Made by a program: the position numbers and the translations under genes. The notes beneath the pieces were generated by a model. That model was not told where the DNA came from. It was given only the letters and a program-made list of their open reading frames with translations, and did no database searches. A stretch of DNA of 24,891 nucleotides, from assembly GCA_013695175.1 (NCBI GenBank), contig JACDAZ010000131.1, forward strand, positions 1 through 24,891, in the 5' to 3' direction. This document shows positions 13,280-23,080 of the stretch, piece by piece (within the stretch, counting starts at the first letter, position 1; each line of letters opens with the position of its first letter). Source of the stretch: Flavisolibacter sp. Its GTDB lineage: Bacteria > Bacteroidota > Bacteroidia > Chitinophagales > Chitinophagaceae.

Positions 13280-14323
13280 ATGAAATTTCTATTCTCATTT
13301 ATATTTTCATGGCTGTTCTGCTTTGGCAGTACAAGCCAGGGTAATTTTTATCCTGCAGGCAGGCAGCATCATGATCTTTTATCTATGGAAGCTATTGCCC
13401 CGGCCTTATTAGCCCAGCAACTTACTCTACCTTTCAAAACAGAAAGAGAAAAAGTAGAATCTATATTCAGATGGATAACAGACAATATTTCTTACCAGTC
13501 TAATTCTCCCATAATTAGATCAAGGCAAAACAAAAAACCACTTGAAGATGATGATACATCAATGGTTTTAAAACCTTTGAATGAACGTGTTGCTGAAAAT
13601 GTGCTGAGAAGGAGAGAGGCAGTCTGTGATGGATATGCAAGATTATTTAAAACACTTTGTGATTTTGCAGGTATAGAATCTGAATTAGTAACGGGTTATG
13701 CAACAGGCTATAGAACTACCATCTTCCGTTCCAATCATACCTGGAATGCTGTTTCTATAGATAATAAATGGTACTTGCTGGATGCAACCTGGGCTAGCGG
13801 ATATATAAACTACAGAGGTGACTATGTAAAACATTATGATGCGAAATATTTTCTGACACCTCCACAGCAATTTATAAGAGATCATTATCCTGAGGATATG
13901 AAATGGAGCCTTTTATCATTTCCTTTTTTCCCCGGTGAATTTAATCAATCACCTTTCCGGCACCAGGGCATGGAAAGAAATAAAATAAAATCATTCAGTC
14001 CACAAAAAGGAATTATTGAAACCAATGCAGGTGACACTGTGAAATTTGTATTAGAAACAACCATGACAGGAAGGGAAGCCTTTGTTTCAACAGATCCTTT
14101 TTTTGAATTAGCAATGCTTCCGTTTATAAATATTTATCTGAAAAACAACACTACCATTACTAAAAGGGACAATAAAATTTTCATAGAATATGTTTTACCT
14201 TCTTACGTATCAAATTGGTTATATGTAATAATGAATGGCGAAGTGCTTATGAGATATAAATTAAAAAATAAAAAAATTACAAAAACAGAGGTTTCTAAAA
14301 CTGAATCTTTTTTTTTCTGCTAA
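13280..14323 (+). CDS. Secreted transglutaminase-like (papain-fold) protein
   Basis: Exported protein with signal peptide MKFLFSFIFSWLFCFGSTSQ. A transglutaminase-like domain lies at residues 50-190. The Cys nucleophile is in RREAVCDGYARLF (Cys116), His is in SNHTWNAV (His153) and Asp in WYLLDATW (Asp168), the complete Cys-His-Asp triad. This arrangement matches the Bacteroidota/CYK3-like transglutaminase-core proteins, which cut or cross-link peptides; direction and substrate are unknown. Residues 220-347 form a beta-rich C-terminal domain (FVLETTMTGREAF, INIYLKNNTTITKRDNKIFIEYVLPSYVS). A structured leader with terminator sits upstream. Its stop codon TAA (14321-14323) overlaps by 2 bases the stop codon of the convergent HPF remnant. 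Confidence 0.85.
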   Translation: MKFLFSFIFSWLFCFGSTSQGNFYPAGRQHHDLLSMEAIAPALLAQQLTLPFKTEREKVESIFRWITDNISYQSNSPIIRSRQNKKPLEDDDTSMVLKPLNERVAENVLRRREAVCDGYARLFKTLCDFAGIESELVTGYATGYRTTIFRSNHTWNAVSIDNKWYLLDATWASGYINYRGDYVKHYDAKYFLTPPQQFIRDHYPEDMKWSLLSFPFFPGEFNQSPFRHQGMERNKIKSFSPQKGIIETNAGDTVKFVLETTMTGREAFVSTDPFFELAMLPFINIYLKNNTTITKRDNKIFIEYVLPSYVSNWLYVIMNGEVLMRYKLKNKKITKTEVSKTESFFFC

Positions 14324-14584
14324 AGATTTAAATAATTTTCCTTAATTTTTCCTTGCTGCCGGTCCACCATCTTTTCTTTTGATTTTCTTATCAGGGTTTG
14401 TAATTTATTTACTGCTTCATCAATTGACTGCTCAAAATCTGCTGCACTTTCTTTAACAAAAAGATCATTACCCGGAACTTCCAGCCTTATTTCACAATAA
14501 TCACTTTTTGTTGCCCTGTCAGGACCCTGGAAAAAAGTAACATTCGCTATGCTTAAAGCCTAAAGAAGATACTATTACATCCAT
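14320..14584 (-). pseudogene. hpf: Ribosome hibernation-promoting factor (HPF/RaiA) remnant with internal deletion and frameshift
   Basis: Reading the minus strand, ATG at 14584 starts MDVIVSSLGFK, the N-terminal strand of HPF. That frame then runs into TGA within about ten codons. In the shifted frame ANVTFFQGPDRATKSDYCEI continues through a RLEVPGNDLFVKESAADFEQ segment and SIDEAVNKLQTLIRKSKEK to TAG at 14322-14320. The join is near 14545. Compared with the family, roughly 24 residues (the first helix, about 'xxLxxFIxxKLxKL') are missing between the two parts and the frame is shifted, so a single-base sequencing error would not explain it. The gene is almost certainly non-functional; an intact copy may exist elsewhere. 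It overlaps the transglutaminase-like gene by 4 bases at its 3' end. Confidence 0.85.
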
Positions 14585-14688
14585 AATTTTATTTTTCTTT
14601 AATGATGCAGTTTTTATTCCAATATAATCCTGCAGCATTTATTTTTTAAATTCATTACTTATAATGATTTAATTTTCATCTTTTGCTT

Positions 14689-16041
14689 ATGAAACGTTTT
14701 TATTTTTCATTGTTTTTAGCACTGTTTTTCTTAGGTGCCGCCTCTCAGGAAATACCTTCAATTTTATCTTTAAAAGAACGTGCGAGGGTGCAGGATGAAC
14801 TTTTAATGGACAGGTTTGAAAACCTGTTGCCGTCACTTATGCGTGAGCAAGGTATGGATATGTGGTTGGTAATAGGCAGAGAATATAATGAAGATCCGGT
14901 TTTAAAAACAATGCTGCCTTCAACCTGGCTCAACGCAAGAAGGAGAACGATACTATTATTTTTTGATCGTGGGAATCAACGAGGTTTGGAAAGAATAGCT
15001 GTTGCCAGGTATGATGTTGGAAAATTATTTAAAGGAGCCTGGAATCCGGAAGAGGAACCCAATCAATGGAAAAGATTAGCAGCATTAATTTCTGAAAGGG
15101 CACCTCGAAAAATTGGTTTAAATTATTCACCTGAATTTGCTCATGCAGATGGAATTACAAAAACAGAATACGACAGCCTGGTAAAATACTTATCTGTAAG
15201 GCAAAAATCTTCTATTACTTCAGCAGAAAAATTAGCTGTCGATTGGTTGCAGATCCGTTCGGAAAAAGAATTAAAACTATACGATACCATTTCCCGCATT
15301 GCACATGATATTATAGAAGAAGCGTTTTCCGAAAAAGTTATAAAACCTGGAATAACAACCACTGAAGATGTAGTGTGGTGGATGCGTGAAAAAGTAGCTG
15401 AATTAAAGTTGGAAACCTGGTTTCATCCAACTGTAGATGTGCAAAGAGGTAATCCCGGTGAAGGTGATTCACAGCGCTCTTTTTCTCAACAGCCCGCTGC
15501 AGATGTAATTCAATTTGGAGATCTTTTACACTGTGATTTTGGTATCAGCTATCTTAAATTAAATACTGATGTTCAGCAATTGGCTTATGTGCTAAAACCA
15601 CAAGAAACTGACGCACCTGAAAGTTTAAAAAACGGTATAAAAACCGGTAACAAACTTCAGGATATTGTTACTGCCTATATGCATACTGCTAAAACAGGTA
15701 ACCAGGTGCTTAAGGAATCCCTGCAAAAAGCAAAAGACGAAGGTATAGTTGCAACTATTTATTCACACCCAATTGGTTTTCATGGGCATGCTGCCGGTCC
15801 TGCCATAGGTATGTGGGATATGCAAAGTGGTGTTCCCGGGAGCGGTGAATATTTTTTCAAAAACAATACTGCCTATGCCATTGAACTTAATGCCAAAGTA
15901 TTTATTCCGGAATGGAATAAAGAAATCCGTATAATGCTGGAAGAGCAGGCTGTGCTGAAGAATAATAGTGTATATTATATAGATGGCAGGCAAAAAAAAA
16001 TACTGCTTATTCCACGCAATCAAAACCATTTATCACAGTAA
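14689..16041 (+). CDS. Secreted M24-family Xaa-Pro aminopeptidase-like metallopeptidase
   Basis: Exported two-metal peptidase of the creatinase/aminopeptidase P fold. The ATG at 14689 gives the signal peptide MKRFYFSLFLALFFLGAAS; a TTG two codons earlier is open but unlikely. Residues 25-180 form the N-terminal creatinase-like domain (MREQGMDMWLVIGREYNEDP). The pita-bread domain carries the metal ligands Asp283 (HCDFGI), Asp294 (NTDVQQ), His365 (PIGFHGH), Glu399 (AIELNA) and a Glu in MLEEQ (418/419). All ligands are present. At 450 residues it is usual. It most likely trims peptides with proline at position two, after their export or uptake. It is 29 nt upstream of the M14 carboxypeptidase gene, an apparent operon for peptide degradation. 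Confidence 0.9.
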   Translation: MKRFYFSLFLALFFLGAASQEIPSILSLKERARVQDELLMDRFENLLPSLMREQGMDMWLVIGREYNEDPVLKTMLPSTWLNARRRTILLFFDRGNQRGLERIAVARYDVGKLFKGAWNPEEEPNQWKRLAALISERAPRKIGLNYSPEFAHADGITKTEYDSLVKYLSVRQKSSITSAEKLAVDWLQIRSEKELKLYDTISRIAHDIIEEAFSEKVIKPGITTTEDVVWWMREKVAELKLETWFHPTVDVQRGNPGEGDSQRSFSQQPAADVIQFGDLLHCDFGISYLKLNTDVQQLAYVLKPQETDAPESLKNGIKTGNKLQDIVTAYMHTAKTGNQVLKESLQKAKDEGIVATIYSHPIGFHGHAAGPAIGMWDMQSGVPGSGEYFFKNNTAYAIELNAKVFIPEWNKEIRIMLEEQAVLKNNSVYYIDGRQKKILLIPRNQNHLSQ

Positions 16042-16070
16042 AAATTTTATCTTTTTTAAAATAATTCTAA

Positions 16071-18620
16071 ATGAAAAAATTGATATTGATGCTGGCAATT
16101 TTTGTTTCAGCAGCACCTGCTTTTTCCCAAGCTGATTATTTTTTTCCAAACAGTGGCAGAATGAATGCTGCCATTCCCACACCAGAACAGTTCTTAGGTT
16201 ATGCTATTGGTACACATCATACCAGGCATGATAAGATTGTGGAATATTTTAAAGAACTGGACCGGTTATCAAACAGGGTTAAAGTACAGGTAATTGGTGA
16301 AACTTATGAACATCGTCAGCAAATTGCAGCTACTTTCACATCGCCGGATAATCACCAGAGAATTGAAGATATTCGTAAAGCACACCTGGCGGGACAAATT
16401 ACCGGTGCCACTGAAAATGTTCCACTAGTTATTCAATTAGGATATAATGTTCATGGCAATGAACCTTCAAGCAGTGAAGCTGCTATGTTGACTGCATATT
16501 ATTTAACGGCTTCTGAAAATGAAGAAACTTTAAAATGGTTAAGTGGTATGGTCATATTGATGGATCCCAATATTAATCCTGATGGCAGGGACAGGCATAG
16601 CAACTGGGCTAATATGCATAAAGCATTTCCTCCTGTTTCCGATCCATTAGATCGTGAGCATACTGAAGTATGGCCGGGGGGTCGTTTTAATCATTATTGG
16701 TTTGATCTGAACCGAGATTGGTTTTTGGGTGTACATCCTGAAACAAGAAACCGAATAAGATTTGTGCATCAATGGCGACCTTATGTACAAACAGATCATC
16801 ATGAAATGGGAACAAACAGTACTTTTTATTTTGATCCCGGTAAAAGCAGCAGCAATAATCCCATAGTACCGGATTATTTGTATAATACTATCTATCCCAA
16901 ATTTGGACAATACTTTTCGGAAGCGTTAAATCAAATTGGGTCTATGTATTTTACAAAAGAAGCTTTTGATAAGTTATATCCTGGATATGGATCGAGTTAC
17001 ATAAATTTTTATGGGGGTGCAGGATTTTTGTTTGAGCAAGGTAGTTCCAGGGGGCATGTTGCTGAAACAACTACAATACCACTTACTTTCGCATTTACCA
17101 TCCGTAACCAGTTTATTTCTTCTCTTACAACCATAAGAGCTTCCCTTGCTGAAAAACCTCAGTTATTGAAATTGCGAAGAGATTTTTATAAAGCCACTTC
17201 CGATGCCGCAAAAAAATCTTCTTTAAAAGGTTATGTGTTTGGAGATGCTAATGATGCAACACGCACCAATACCTTTCTTGATTTATTGCAATTACATGAA
17301 GTGGATGTATATGAACTGGAAAATTCAGTAAGTACAGGAGGTCATCGCTTTGAAGCAGGTAAAGCATTTTATGTTCCTGCAGATCAGGCCAACTATTTAG
17401 TAGTGCGTTCTTTATTTGAGAAAGCCATTACTTATACAGATAGTTTATTTTATGATGCTTCTACCTGGTCTGTTATTCATGCTTTTGATCTTCCTTATGC
17501 AGAATTGCGTACTCCATTACCAAAAAATAAAGCAGCATCCAATGTAAATACACCTGCTCCTGTGGTTGAAAAAAGTAACTATGCCTATATATTTTCTGTA
17601 ACGGATTATAATGCGCATAAAGCAATTTATCACATACAAAAAGGCGGTGCATTTGTACAGGCAGCTGCTCGTCCTTTTTCGCTACATATTAATGGTCAGA
17701 ATAAAAATTTTGGGTATGGCAGCATTTCTATTCCGGTGCACTTGCAAAACCTTACACCAGATTCTATTTACAATCTTGTTGCGTCTGCAGGAAAAATTGC
17801 AAATATTCCTATTTACAGCTTACATTCCGGTTTTAATATTTCTGGAATAGATCTGGGTAGTAATTATATGCGAACGTTAAAGCAACCAAAGGTAATGATG
17901 CTGGTTGGAGTGGGTATTGTGCCTATGGAGGCGGGTGAAGTATGGCATCTTTTAGACCAACGGGTTGAGTTACCAATAACAAAAATGGATATTTTAAATT
18001 TTGGCAGGGCTGACTTAAGTAAATATAATTCTATAATAATGGTATCCGGAAATTATAGTTTGTTAGATAAAGCTGCAACAGATAAATTAAAACAATGGGT
18101 ACAAAATGGCGGTACATTAATTACCATTAAAACAGCAGCAGAATGGGCAATTAAAAATGGTTTTACAAAAGAAAAAATGTTTACACCAGATACAACCTTA
18201 CCTAAAGCTCCTGTAAGATTTAATTATGATGAGGCAATAGAAAGAGAGGGTGCCAGATCACTTGGTGGGTCTATTTTTGCTGCCGACCTGGATACAACGC
18301 ATCCAATAGGTTATGGATATACAGGAAGAAGAATATCAGTATATAAGAACAACCAAACTTTTTTACAAACGGGCACCAATCCTTACAGCACGGTGTTACA
18401 ATATACCGCTAACCCATTAATTGGCGGTTATATTCATCCTGCTACTTTGCAAAAGTTTAAAAATGCAGCTTCTATTGTTGTAGGGGGAGAAGGGGCAGGA
18501 AGAGTTATTTTCTTTGCCGATAATCCAAATTTCAGAGGAGCATGGTATGGTACAAACAAATTATTTTTAAACGCTCTGTTTTATAATTCAATGATAAATG
18601 TGCCGGTTATCACAGAATAA
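16071..18620 (+). CDS. Secreted M14-family zinc carboxypeptidase with C-terminal extension
   Basis: Exported metallocarboxypeptidase (849 residues) with signal peptide MKKLILMLAIFVSAAPAFSQ. The peptidase domain spans about 45-360. Zinc ligands are His128 and Glu131 in YNVHGNEPSSSE and His243 (or 244) in QTDHHEMGTN. The catalytic-site motifs NPDGRDRH (169-176) and DLNRDW are intact, and Glu322 in FEQGSSRGH is the likely general base. About 500 further residues follow, including a beta-rich part (residues 500-600) and a glutamine-amidotransferase-like alpha/beta segment (about 625-720: MMLVGVGIVPMEAGEVW, NSIIMVSGNYSLLD, WVQNGGTLITIK). This layout is common in Bacteroidota M14 enzymes. It follows the M24 gene by 29 nt and ends before a terminator. 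Confidence 0.9.
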   Translation: MKKLILMLAIFVSAAPAFSQADYFFPNSGRMNAAIPTPEQFLGYAIGTHHTRHDKIVEYFKELDRLSNRVKVQVIGETYEHRQQIAATFTSPDNHQRIEDIRKAHLAGQITGATENVPLVIQLGYNVHGNEPSSSEAAMLTAYYLTASENEETLKWLSGMVILMDPNINPDGRDRHSNWANMHKAFPPVSDPLDREHTEVWPGGRFNHYWFDLNRDWFLGVHPETRNRIRFVHQWRPYVQTDHHEMGTNSTFYFDPGKSSSNNPIVPDYLYNTIYPKFGQYFSEALNQIGSMYFTKEAFDKLYPGYGSSYINFYGGAGFLFEQGSSRGHVAETTTIPLTFAFTIRNQFISSLTTIRASLAEKPQLLKLRRDFYKATSDAAKKSSLKGYVFGDANDATRTNTFLDLLQLHEVDVYELENSVSTGGHRFEAGKAFYVPADQANYLVVRSLFEKAITYTDSLFYDASTWSVIHAFDLPYAELRTPLPKNKAASNVNTPAPVVEKSNYAYIFSVTDYNAHKAIYHIQKGGAFVQAAARPFSLHINGQNKNFGYGSISIPVHLQNLTPDSIYNLVASAGKIANIPIYSLHSGFNISGIDLGSNYMRTLKQPKVMMLVGVGIVPMEAGEVWHLLDQRVELPITKMDILNFGRADLSKYNSIIMVSGNYSLLDKAATDKLKQWVQNGGTLITIKTAAEWAIKNGFTKEKMFTPDTTLPKAPVRFNYDEAIEREGARSLGGSIFAADLDTTHPIGYGYTGRRISVYKNNQTFLQTGTNPYSTVLQYTANPLIGGYIHPATLQKFKNAASIVVGGEGAGRVIFFADNPNFRGAWYGTNKLFLNALFYNSMINVPVITE

Positions 18621-18642
18621 CATTTAGTTATTTGTAGGTAAG

Positions 18643-18673
18643 CACTTGTTTTTTGACAGGTGATTTTTTTTTT
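18643..18673 (+). terminator. Intrinsic terminator after the M24-M14 operon
   Basis: CACTTG / CAGGTG (18643-18648 and 18657-18662; one G-T pair) is followed by A and ten T, 22 nt after the stop at 18620. Weak stem but good T run. Confidence 0.6.
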
Positions 18674-18681
18674 AGTTCAGC

Positions 18682-18689
18682 TATCTTTG
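18682..18689 (+). promoter_or_regulatory. -7 element of the glnS promoter
   Basis: TATCTTTG matches TAnnTTTG exactly. A TTTG at 18652-18655 is 26 nt upstream, slightly too far. Initiation near 18696 would leave about 45 nt of leader, whose first bases form the small hairpin AGAGC-CTTT-GCTCT (18698-18711). Confidence 0.55.
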
Positions 18690-18741
18690 TGCGCTTTAGA
18701 GCCTTTGCTCTGGTGTCGTTCTGTTGAACAAATATTAAATT

Positions 18742-20403
18742 ATGTCAGAAGAGAAGTCGCTGAATTTTATAGAAGAAATTATTGAGGATGACCTTAAAGA
18801 TGGAAAATATAATTCTATTGTTACCCGTTTTCCACCTGAACCAAATGGTTATTTACATATAGGTCATGCAACAAGCATTTGTTTAAATTTTGGACTATCA
18901 AAAAAATATGGCGGATATACAAACCTTCGTTTTGATGATACCAATCCTGTTACAGAAGAAACCGAATATGTAGATAGTATAAAAGAAGATGTAAAGTGGT
19001 TGGGATTTGATTGGAAAAACGAATTATATGCTTCGGATTATTTTGAGCAACTATACGAATATGCACTGAAGTTGATTGAAAAAGACCTGGCTTATGTCGA
19101 CGATTCTACATCGGAAGAAATAGCTTTATTAAAAGGAACACCAACAGAAATTGGTAAAGACAGCCCTTACCGCAACAGGAGCAAAGAAGTAAACCTGCAA
19201 TTATTTAAAGAAATGCGTGCGGGAAAATATAAAGATGGTGAAAGAGTGCTTCGTGCAAAAATTGATATGGCGCATCCAAACATGCTGATGCGTGACCCCA
19301 TTTTATATCGTATCAAACATGCACATCATCATCGTACCGGTGATAAATGGTGTATATATCCAATGTACGATATGGCACATGGGCAGAGTGACTCGATAGA
19401 AAAAGTTACTCATTCACTTTGTACGCTGGAATTTGTGCCACATCGCGAATTGTATGACTGGCTGATAGAAAAATTGGAAATATTCCCTTCAAAGCAAATT
19501 GAATTTGCCCGCCGTAATGTAAGTTACACGGTGATGAGTAAACGAAAATTATTACAGCTTGTTCAGGAAAACCATGTTCAGGGCTGGGATGATCCCCGTA
19601 TGCCTACCATCAGCGGTATGAGGCGCAGAGGATATACACCGGAAGCATTCAGGGAATTTTGTGACAGAGTTGGTATTGCAAAACGGGATGTATTAATTGA
19701 CATCTCTCTGCTTGAATTTTGTGTAAGAGAACATTTAAACAGGGTTGCCCTTCGACGAATGGTAGTATTTGATCCTCTAAAAGTAGTTATTACAAATTTT
19801 ACAGAAGGTGTAGAGATTTTAGAAGGAGAAGATAATCCTGAAGATGAAAAAAGCGGAAACAGGGAAATTCCATTTGGAAGAGAGCTTTATATAGAAAGAG
19901 AAGATTTTATGGATAACCCTCCAAAAAAATTCTTTCGTTTATTTCCCGGTGGAATGGTGAGATTAAAATATGCATATATCATTCGTTGCGATGAAGTAGT
20001 TAAGGATGAAAATGGAGTTGTACAGGAATTGCGTTGCACCTATTTTCCTGAAAGCAGAAGTGGTCATGACAAATCCGGTATAAATGTAAAAGGCACCTTG
20101 CATTGGGTAGAGCAAACAAATGCTATTACAGCTGAAGTTCGGTTGTATGACCGTTTATTTGAAGTTGAAGACCCATCGAATGAAGAAGGAGATTTTAAAG
20201 ACTATATAAATCCTGATTCCTTAAAATTAGAAAAAACAGTTTATGCTGAACCTGCATTAAAAAATGCAAGATTAGAAGAACGATATCAGTTTTTAAGAAA
20301 GGGATATTTTACGCTGGATACAAAGGATACTAATCAAAGATTGGTATTTAACCGGACTGTTACTTTAAAAGATGCATGGGCTAAAGAACAGAAAAAACGA
20401 TGA
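18742..20403 (+). CDS. glnS: Glutaminyl-tRNA synthetase
   Basis: Class I synthetase that charges tRNA(Gln) with glutamine using ATP in the cytosol. The first signature is PPEPNGYLHIGHA with HIGH at 39-42. The KMSKS-equivalent is VMSKRKLL (264-270). The GlnRS/GluRS-type specificity region has FDDTNPVTEETEY and KEDVKWLGFDW; QTNAITAEVRLYDRLF lies in the anticodon-binding beta barrel, where RYQFLRKGYFTLD near the end is also typical of GlnRS. The 553-residue length matches E. coli GlnRS (554), without the Yqey-like C-terminal extension. The direct pathway for Gln-tRNA is therefore present, though GatCAB may also exist. It has its own promoter and a strong terminator. Confidence 0.97.
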   Translation: MSEEKSLNFIEEIIEDDLKDGKYNSIVTRFPPEPNGYLHIGHATSICLNFGLSKKYGGYTNLRFDDTNPVTEETEYVDSIKEDVKWLGFDWKNELYASDYFEQLYEYALKLIEKDLAYVDDSTSEEIALLKGTPTEIGKDSPYRNRSKEVNLQLFKEMRAGKYKDGERVLRAKIDMAHPNMLMRDPILYRIKHAHHHRTGDKWCIYPMYDMAHGQSDSIEKVTHSLCTLEFVPHRELYDWLIEKLEIFPSKQIEFARRNVSYTVMSKRKLLQLVQENHVQGWDDPRMPTISGMRRRGYTPEAFREFCDRVGIAKRDVLIDISLLEFCVREHLNRVALRRMVVFDPLKVVITNFTEGVEILEGEDNPEDEKSGNREIPFGRELYIEREDFMDNPPKKFFRLFPGGMVRLKYAYIIRCDEVVKDENGVVQELRCTYFPESRSGHDKSGINVKGTLHWVEQTNAITAEVRLYDRLFEVEDPSNEEGDFKDYINPDSLKLEKTVYAEPALKNARLEERYQFLRKGYFTLDTKDTNQRLVFNRTVTLKDAWAKEQKKR

Positions 20404-20422
20404 TTTTATTAATGATTTAAAT

Positions 20423-20454
20423 AAATAAACCCTGCATTTGCAGGGTTTATTTTT
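20423..20454. terminator. Bidirectional terminator between glnS and the metalloprotease gene
   Basis: A perfect 14-bp stem (20423-20436 with 20439-20452) and a 2-nt loop, with T run. It serves both convergent genes. Confidence 0.92.
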
Positions 20455-20468
20455 ATCGTTAAGATTAA

Positions 20469-23000
20469 TTATCCCGGTTCTAAAGCTCTTGTAATTCTAT
20501 CAGAAACATCCTGTAAATGAGCCCGGCTGTTAGCATCACGGTATGCAGGTAAAGCTGCTTTTATTTCAGTTTGCAATGTTTTTAATTGTGCTCTTGCTAA
20601 AGACGATGCATCTGTACTTGATGTAAAAGTTGCCATCTGGCCAAAAGTGAATACAGGCGGTGTAGAGGAAGGCGGAGTTATTGATCTGATTAACCTGTCA
20701 GTAAATGATTTCTGCAAATTTCTTCTGTATATATCAATAGGTTGCCTTGCTGTTAATTCACTCCAGATACCTCTGCGCAAATCTGTAAGCATCGCATTAG
20801 CAGTATACACATTATTCGATTCCGCTTCAGATCGCAACAATTTGTTTAATGTAGCGTGGTTGGTAAGCCTACCCAATATATTATCCTGTACATTATTAAT
20901 TGATGTAAGTGTATTGGTACCTGTTCTACTTGTTATATCAGAATTGATCAGCCAACGTGGTGTTTTAAATAACTGGTCATGTAAAAATTGGATGGCTTCT
21001 TTCTGTTTTGCCAGTGGAACAAATTCCACTACAACACCAGACTGCTCAACAGTTTTTGGTGTGGTCATGATACCACCAATATTCTTTGTTACGTGTCCCA
21101 TGTACCTGCTGTATTGACTTATAACCTGTGTATACATTTCGTTGAGACTCCTGTAATCTTTATTTTCTTCTCTTGTCCATTCAGGCAGTTTTACTAAAAT
21201 GCGTTGCAGATTTTTTATACCATAGGCACTTGCCTTCATAGCATTATCACCAAGGTCTTCACTTTGTGCTCTTGGATCGTCAGTATCTGATTCTGTAAGA
21301 AATCTGAATCGACTGTCTTTTAGTTTATCAATTACTAGTTTGTTTAAAATGGGTGTTTCTGCATCGGCAGATCTAGCTTCCGGTAGCCACCGGTATCCCC
21401 ATTCGATTGCCCATTTATCATAATCACCAATTCTTGCATACAATCCTTCTTCACCAATGTTATCTTCAGGCTGAGCTACATAATTAAAACGTGCATAATC
21501 CATAATAGAAGGAGTGTGTCCGTTTGCTTCAACCCAGGCTTTATTACGCAAATTTTCTACAGGTATTGTAGTTGAAGAACCAAAATTGTGACGTAAGCCT
21601 AAAGTATGGCCCACTTCGTGTGCAGATACAAATCTGATCAAACGACCCATTAATGAATCTTCAAAACGTAATGTTCGTGCGCGGGGGTCAACGGCTGCAG
21701 TTTGGATAAAATACCAGTTACGAACCAGGTTCATAACATTGTGATACCAGTTAATATGCGATTCTAAAATTTCACCAGAACGGGGGTCGTGCACATGCGG
21801 TCCACTTGCATTTGGTATATCAGAGGGTTTATAAACTATTGCAGAATAAAGTGCATTATCTATACTCCAGTTAGGATCGCCAACAGGAGCTTCACGTGCA
21901 TAAATAGCATTTTTAAATCCTGCTTTTTCAAAAGCTACCTGCCAGTCATCAACACCTTGCATTAAATAAGAAACCCATTTTTTTGGTGTAGCCGGATCAA
22001 TATAAAATACAATAGGTTTTTGTGGTTCCACCAATTCTCCTCTTTTATATCTTTCAACATCTTCTGGTTTCGGTTCCAGCCTCCATCTTGTTATCATTCT
22101 TACTTGTTCCACCCCTTGTGGGTTTATATCAAAATCAGTAAAGCCAGTTGAAAAATATCCAACACGGGGATCAAAAAGCCTTGGCTGCATTAGGTAGCGT
22201 GGCAACATGATCATAGAACTATTTAATTCAAATGTGGCAGGTGACCCTGTTTGAGGAGCAGAGCCAGGACCTGTCGTAAATTGTCCCGGAGTAGCCTGAG
22301 GTGTTCTTATATAAGTTTTAGCTGTTTTTATTTCAATGTTAGCTGCAAAAGGTAGCACATCTATAATGTAACTATTATCTTTTTGATAATTGGTTAAACC
22401 CAATGCTCTTTTAGTACGGGCACTAAAAAATAAAATTTCATTATCACCCATTAAATAATCAGTTACATCTATTACAGTACCTCCTGTTCGTGAAACAGAA
22501 TCCCGGGCTAAAGCTTTCACATCAAAAGAAGCTGCAATGGGTTGTAAATTGGAGTTTCTAACAGAATTGTACATTCCTTCAGTAGAATCCCTTGCTACCT
22601 GCTGATAAGAAATAGATCTTAAAAAAATACGATTATTTGGTCCTCGTTCAAATGAAATCACATTATCTGCAATCTGGTCACCTGCATAACCCAAAAACCC
22701 GGCACGGCCTCCAGCTGGTGCTTTTGATATTCTGTTTACAACAAGAATTTCTCTGTTTAATATAGAGTCCGGTAATTCAAAGAAAAATTTATCATCAACT
22801 CTATGAATTGTAAATAATCCTTTTGTAGTTCTGGCACGGGAAGGAATTACCTCACTATAAGGTCTGGGTCCTGTTGACCTTAGTGCAGGAGTTGTTCCAG
22901 TATCACTTCGTGGAGTTGAAGGTGGTTGGTTTCTTTGTTGTGCAATTGAAAGGGTGGTTGAAAATAAAAATAGGTACAGAGCAAACACACGTAGAATCAT
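20469..23000 (-). CDS. Secreted zinc-dependent metalloprotease of the DUF5117/DUF5118 type
   Basis: Exported 843-residue protein with signal peptide MILRVFALYLFLFSTTLSIA. An N-terminal Thr/Pro-rich stretch precedes a DUF5118-like part (about 50-90: LFTIHRVDDKFFFELPDSIL, EILVVNRIS) and a DUF5117-like beta domain (about 95-330). The catalytic zincin domain has HEVGHTLGLRHNFGSS: the HExxHxxGxxH zinc signature with His461, Glu462, His465 and His471, plus the downstream SIMDYARFNY, equivalent to the Met-turn. The C-terminal part is helical (residues 590-840). Domain names come from family knowledge. Function is not proven; a role in digesting proteins outside the cytoplasm is inferred. It is monocistronic, with no clear -7 element seen upstream. 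Confidence 0.88.
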   Translation of the reverse strand: MILRVFALYLFLFSTTLSIAQQRNQPPSTPRSDTGTTPALRSTGPRPYSEVIPSRARTTKGLFTIHRVDDKFFFELPDSILNREILVVNRISKAPAGGRAGFLGYAGDQIADNVISFERGPNNRIFLRSISYQQVARDSTEGMYNSVRNSNLQPIAASFDVKALARDSVSRTGGTVIDVTDYLMGDNEILFFSARTKRALGLTNYQKDNSYIIDVLPFAANIEIKTAKTYIRTPQATPGQFTTGPGSAPQTGSPATFELNSSMIMLPRYLMQPRLFDPRVGYFSTGFTDFDINPQGVEQVRMITRWRLEPKPEDVERYKRGELVEPQKPIVFYIDPATPKKWVSYLMQGVDDWQVAFEKAGFKNAIYAREAPVGDPNWSIDNALYSAIVYKPSDIPNASGPHVHDPRSGEILESHINWYHNVMNLVRNWYFIQTAAVDPRARTLRFEDSLMGRLIRFVSAHEVGHTLGLRHNFGSSTTIPVENLRNKAWVEANGHTPSIMDYARFNYVAQPEDNIGEEGLYARIGDYDKWAIEWGYRWLPEARSADAETPILNKLVIDKLKDSRFRFLTESDTDDPRAQSEDLGDNAMKASAYGIKNLQRILVKLPEWTREENKDYRSLNEMYTQVISQYSRYMGHVTKNIGGIMTTPKTVEQSGVVVEFVPLAKQKEAIQFLHDQLFKTPRWLINSDITSRTGTNTLTSINNVQDNILGRLTNHATLNKLLRSEAESNNVYTANAMLTDLRRGIWSELTARQPIDIYRRNLQKSFTDRLIRSITPPSSTPPVFTFGQMATFTSSTDASSLARAQLKTLQTEIKAALPAYRDANSRAHLQDVSDRITRALEPG

Positions 23001-23080
23001 GAATAAACATTTTGAATTAATAATAATGAAGGTGGAATTTAATGAAATAGTTGCAAAGCAGGCAAGTAAAATGAAATTGG

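Noticed and set aside
14683..14688. TTG start two codons before the M24 peptidase ATG
   Set aside because: The ATG at 14689 gives a clean signal peptide; the TTG adds only two residues without a ribosome site.
20647..21117. 156-codon plus frame inside the metalloprotease gene
   Set aside because: Antisense to a clearly coding gene with zinc motif on the other strand; a shadow of its codon bias.
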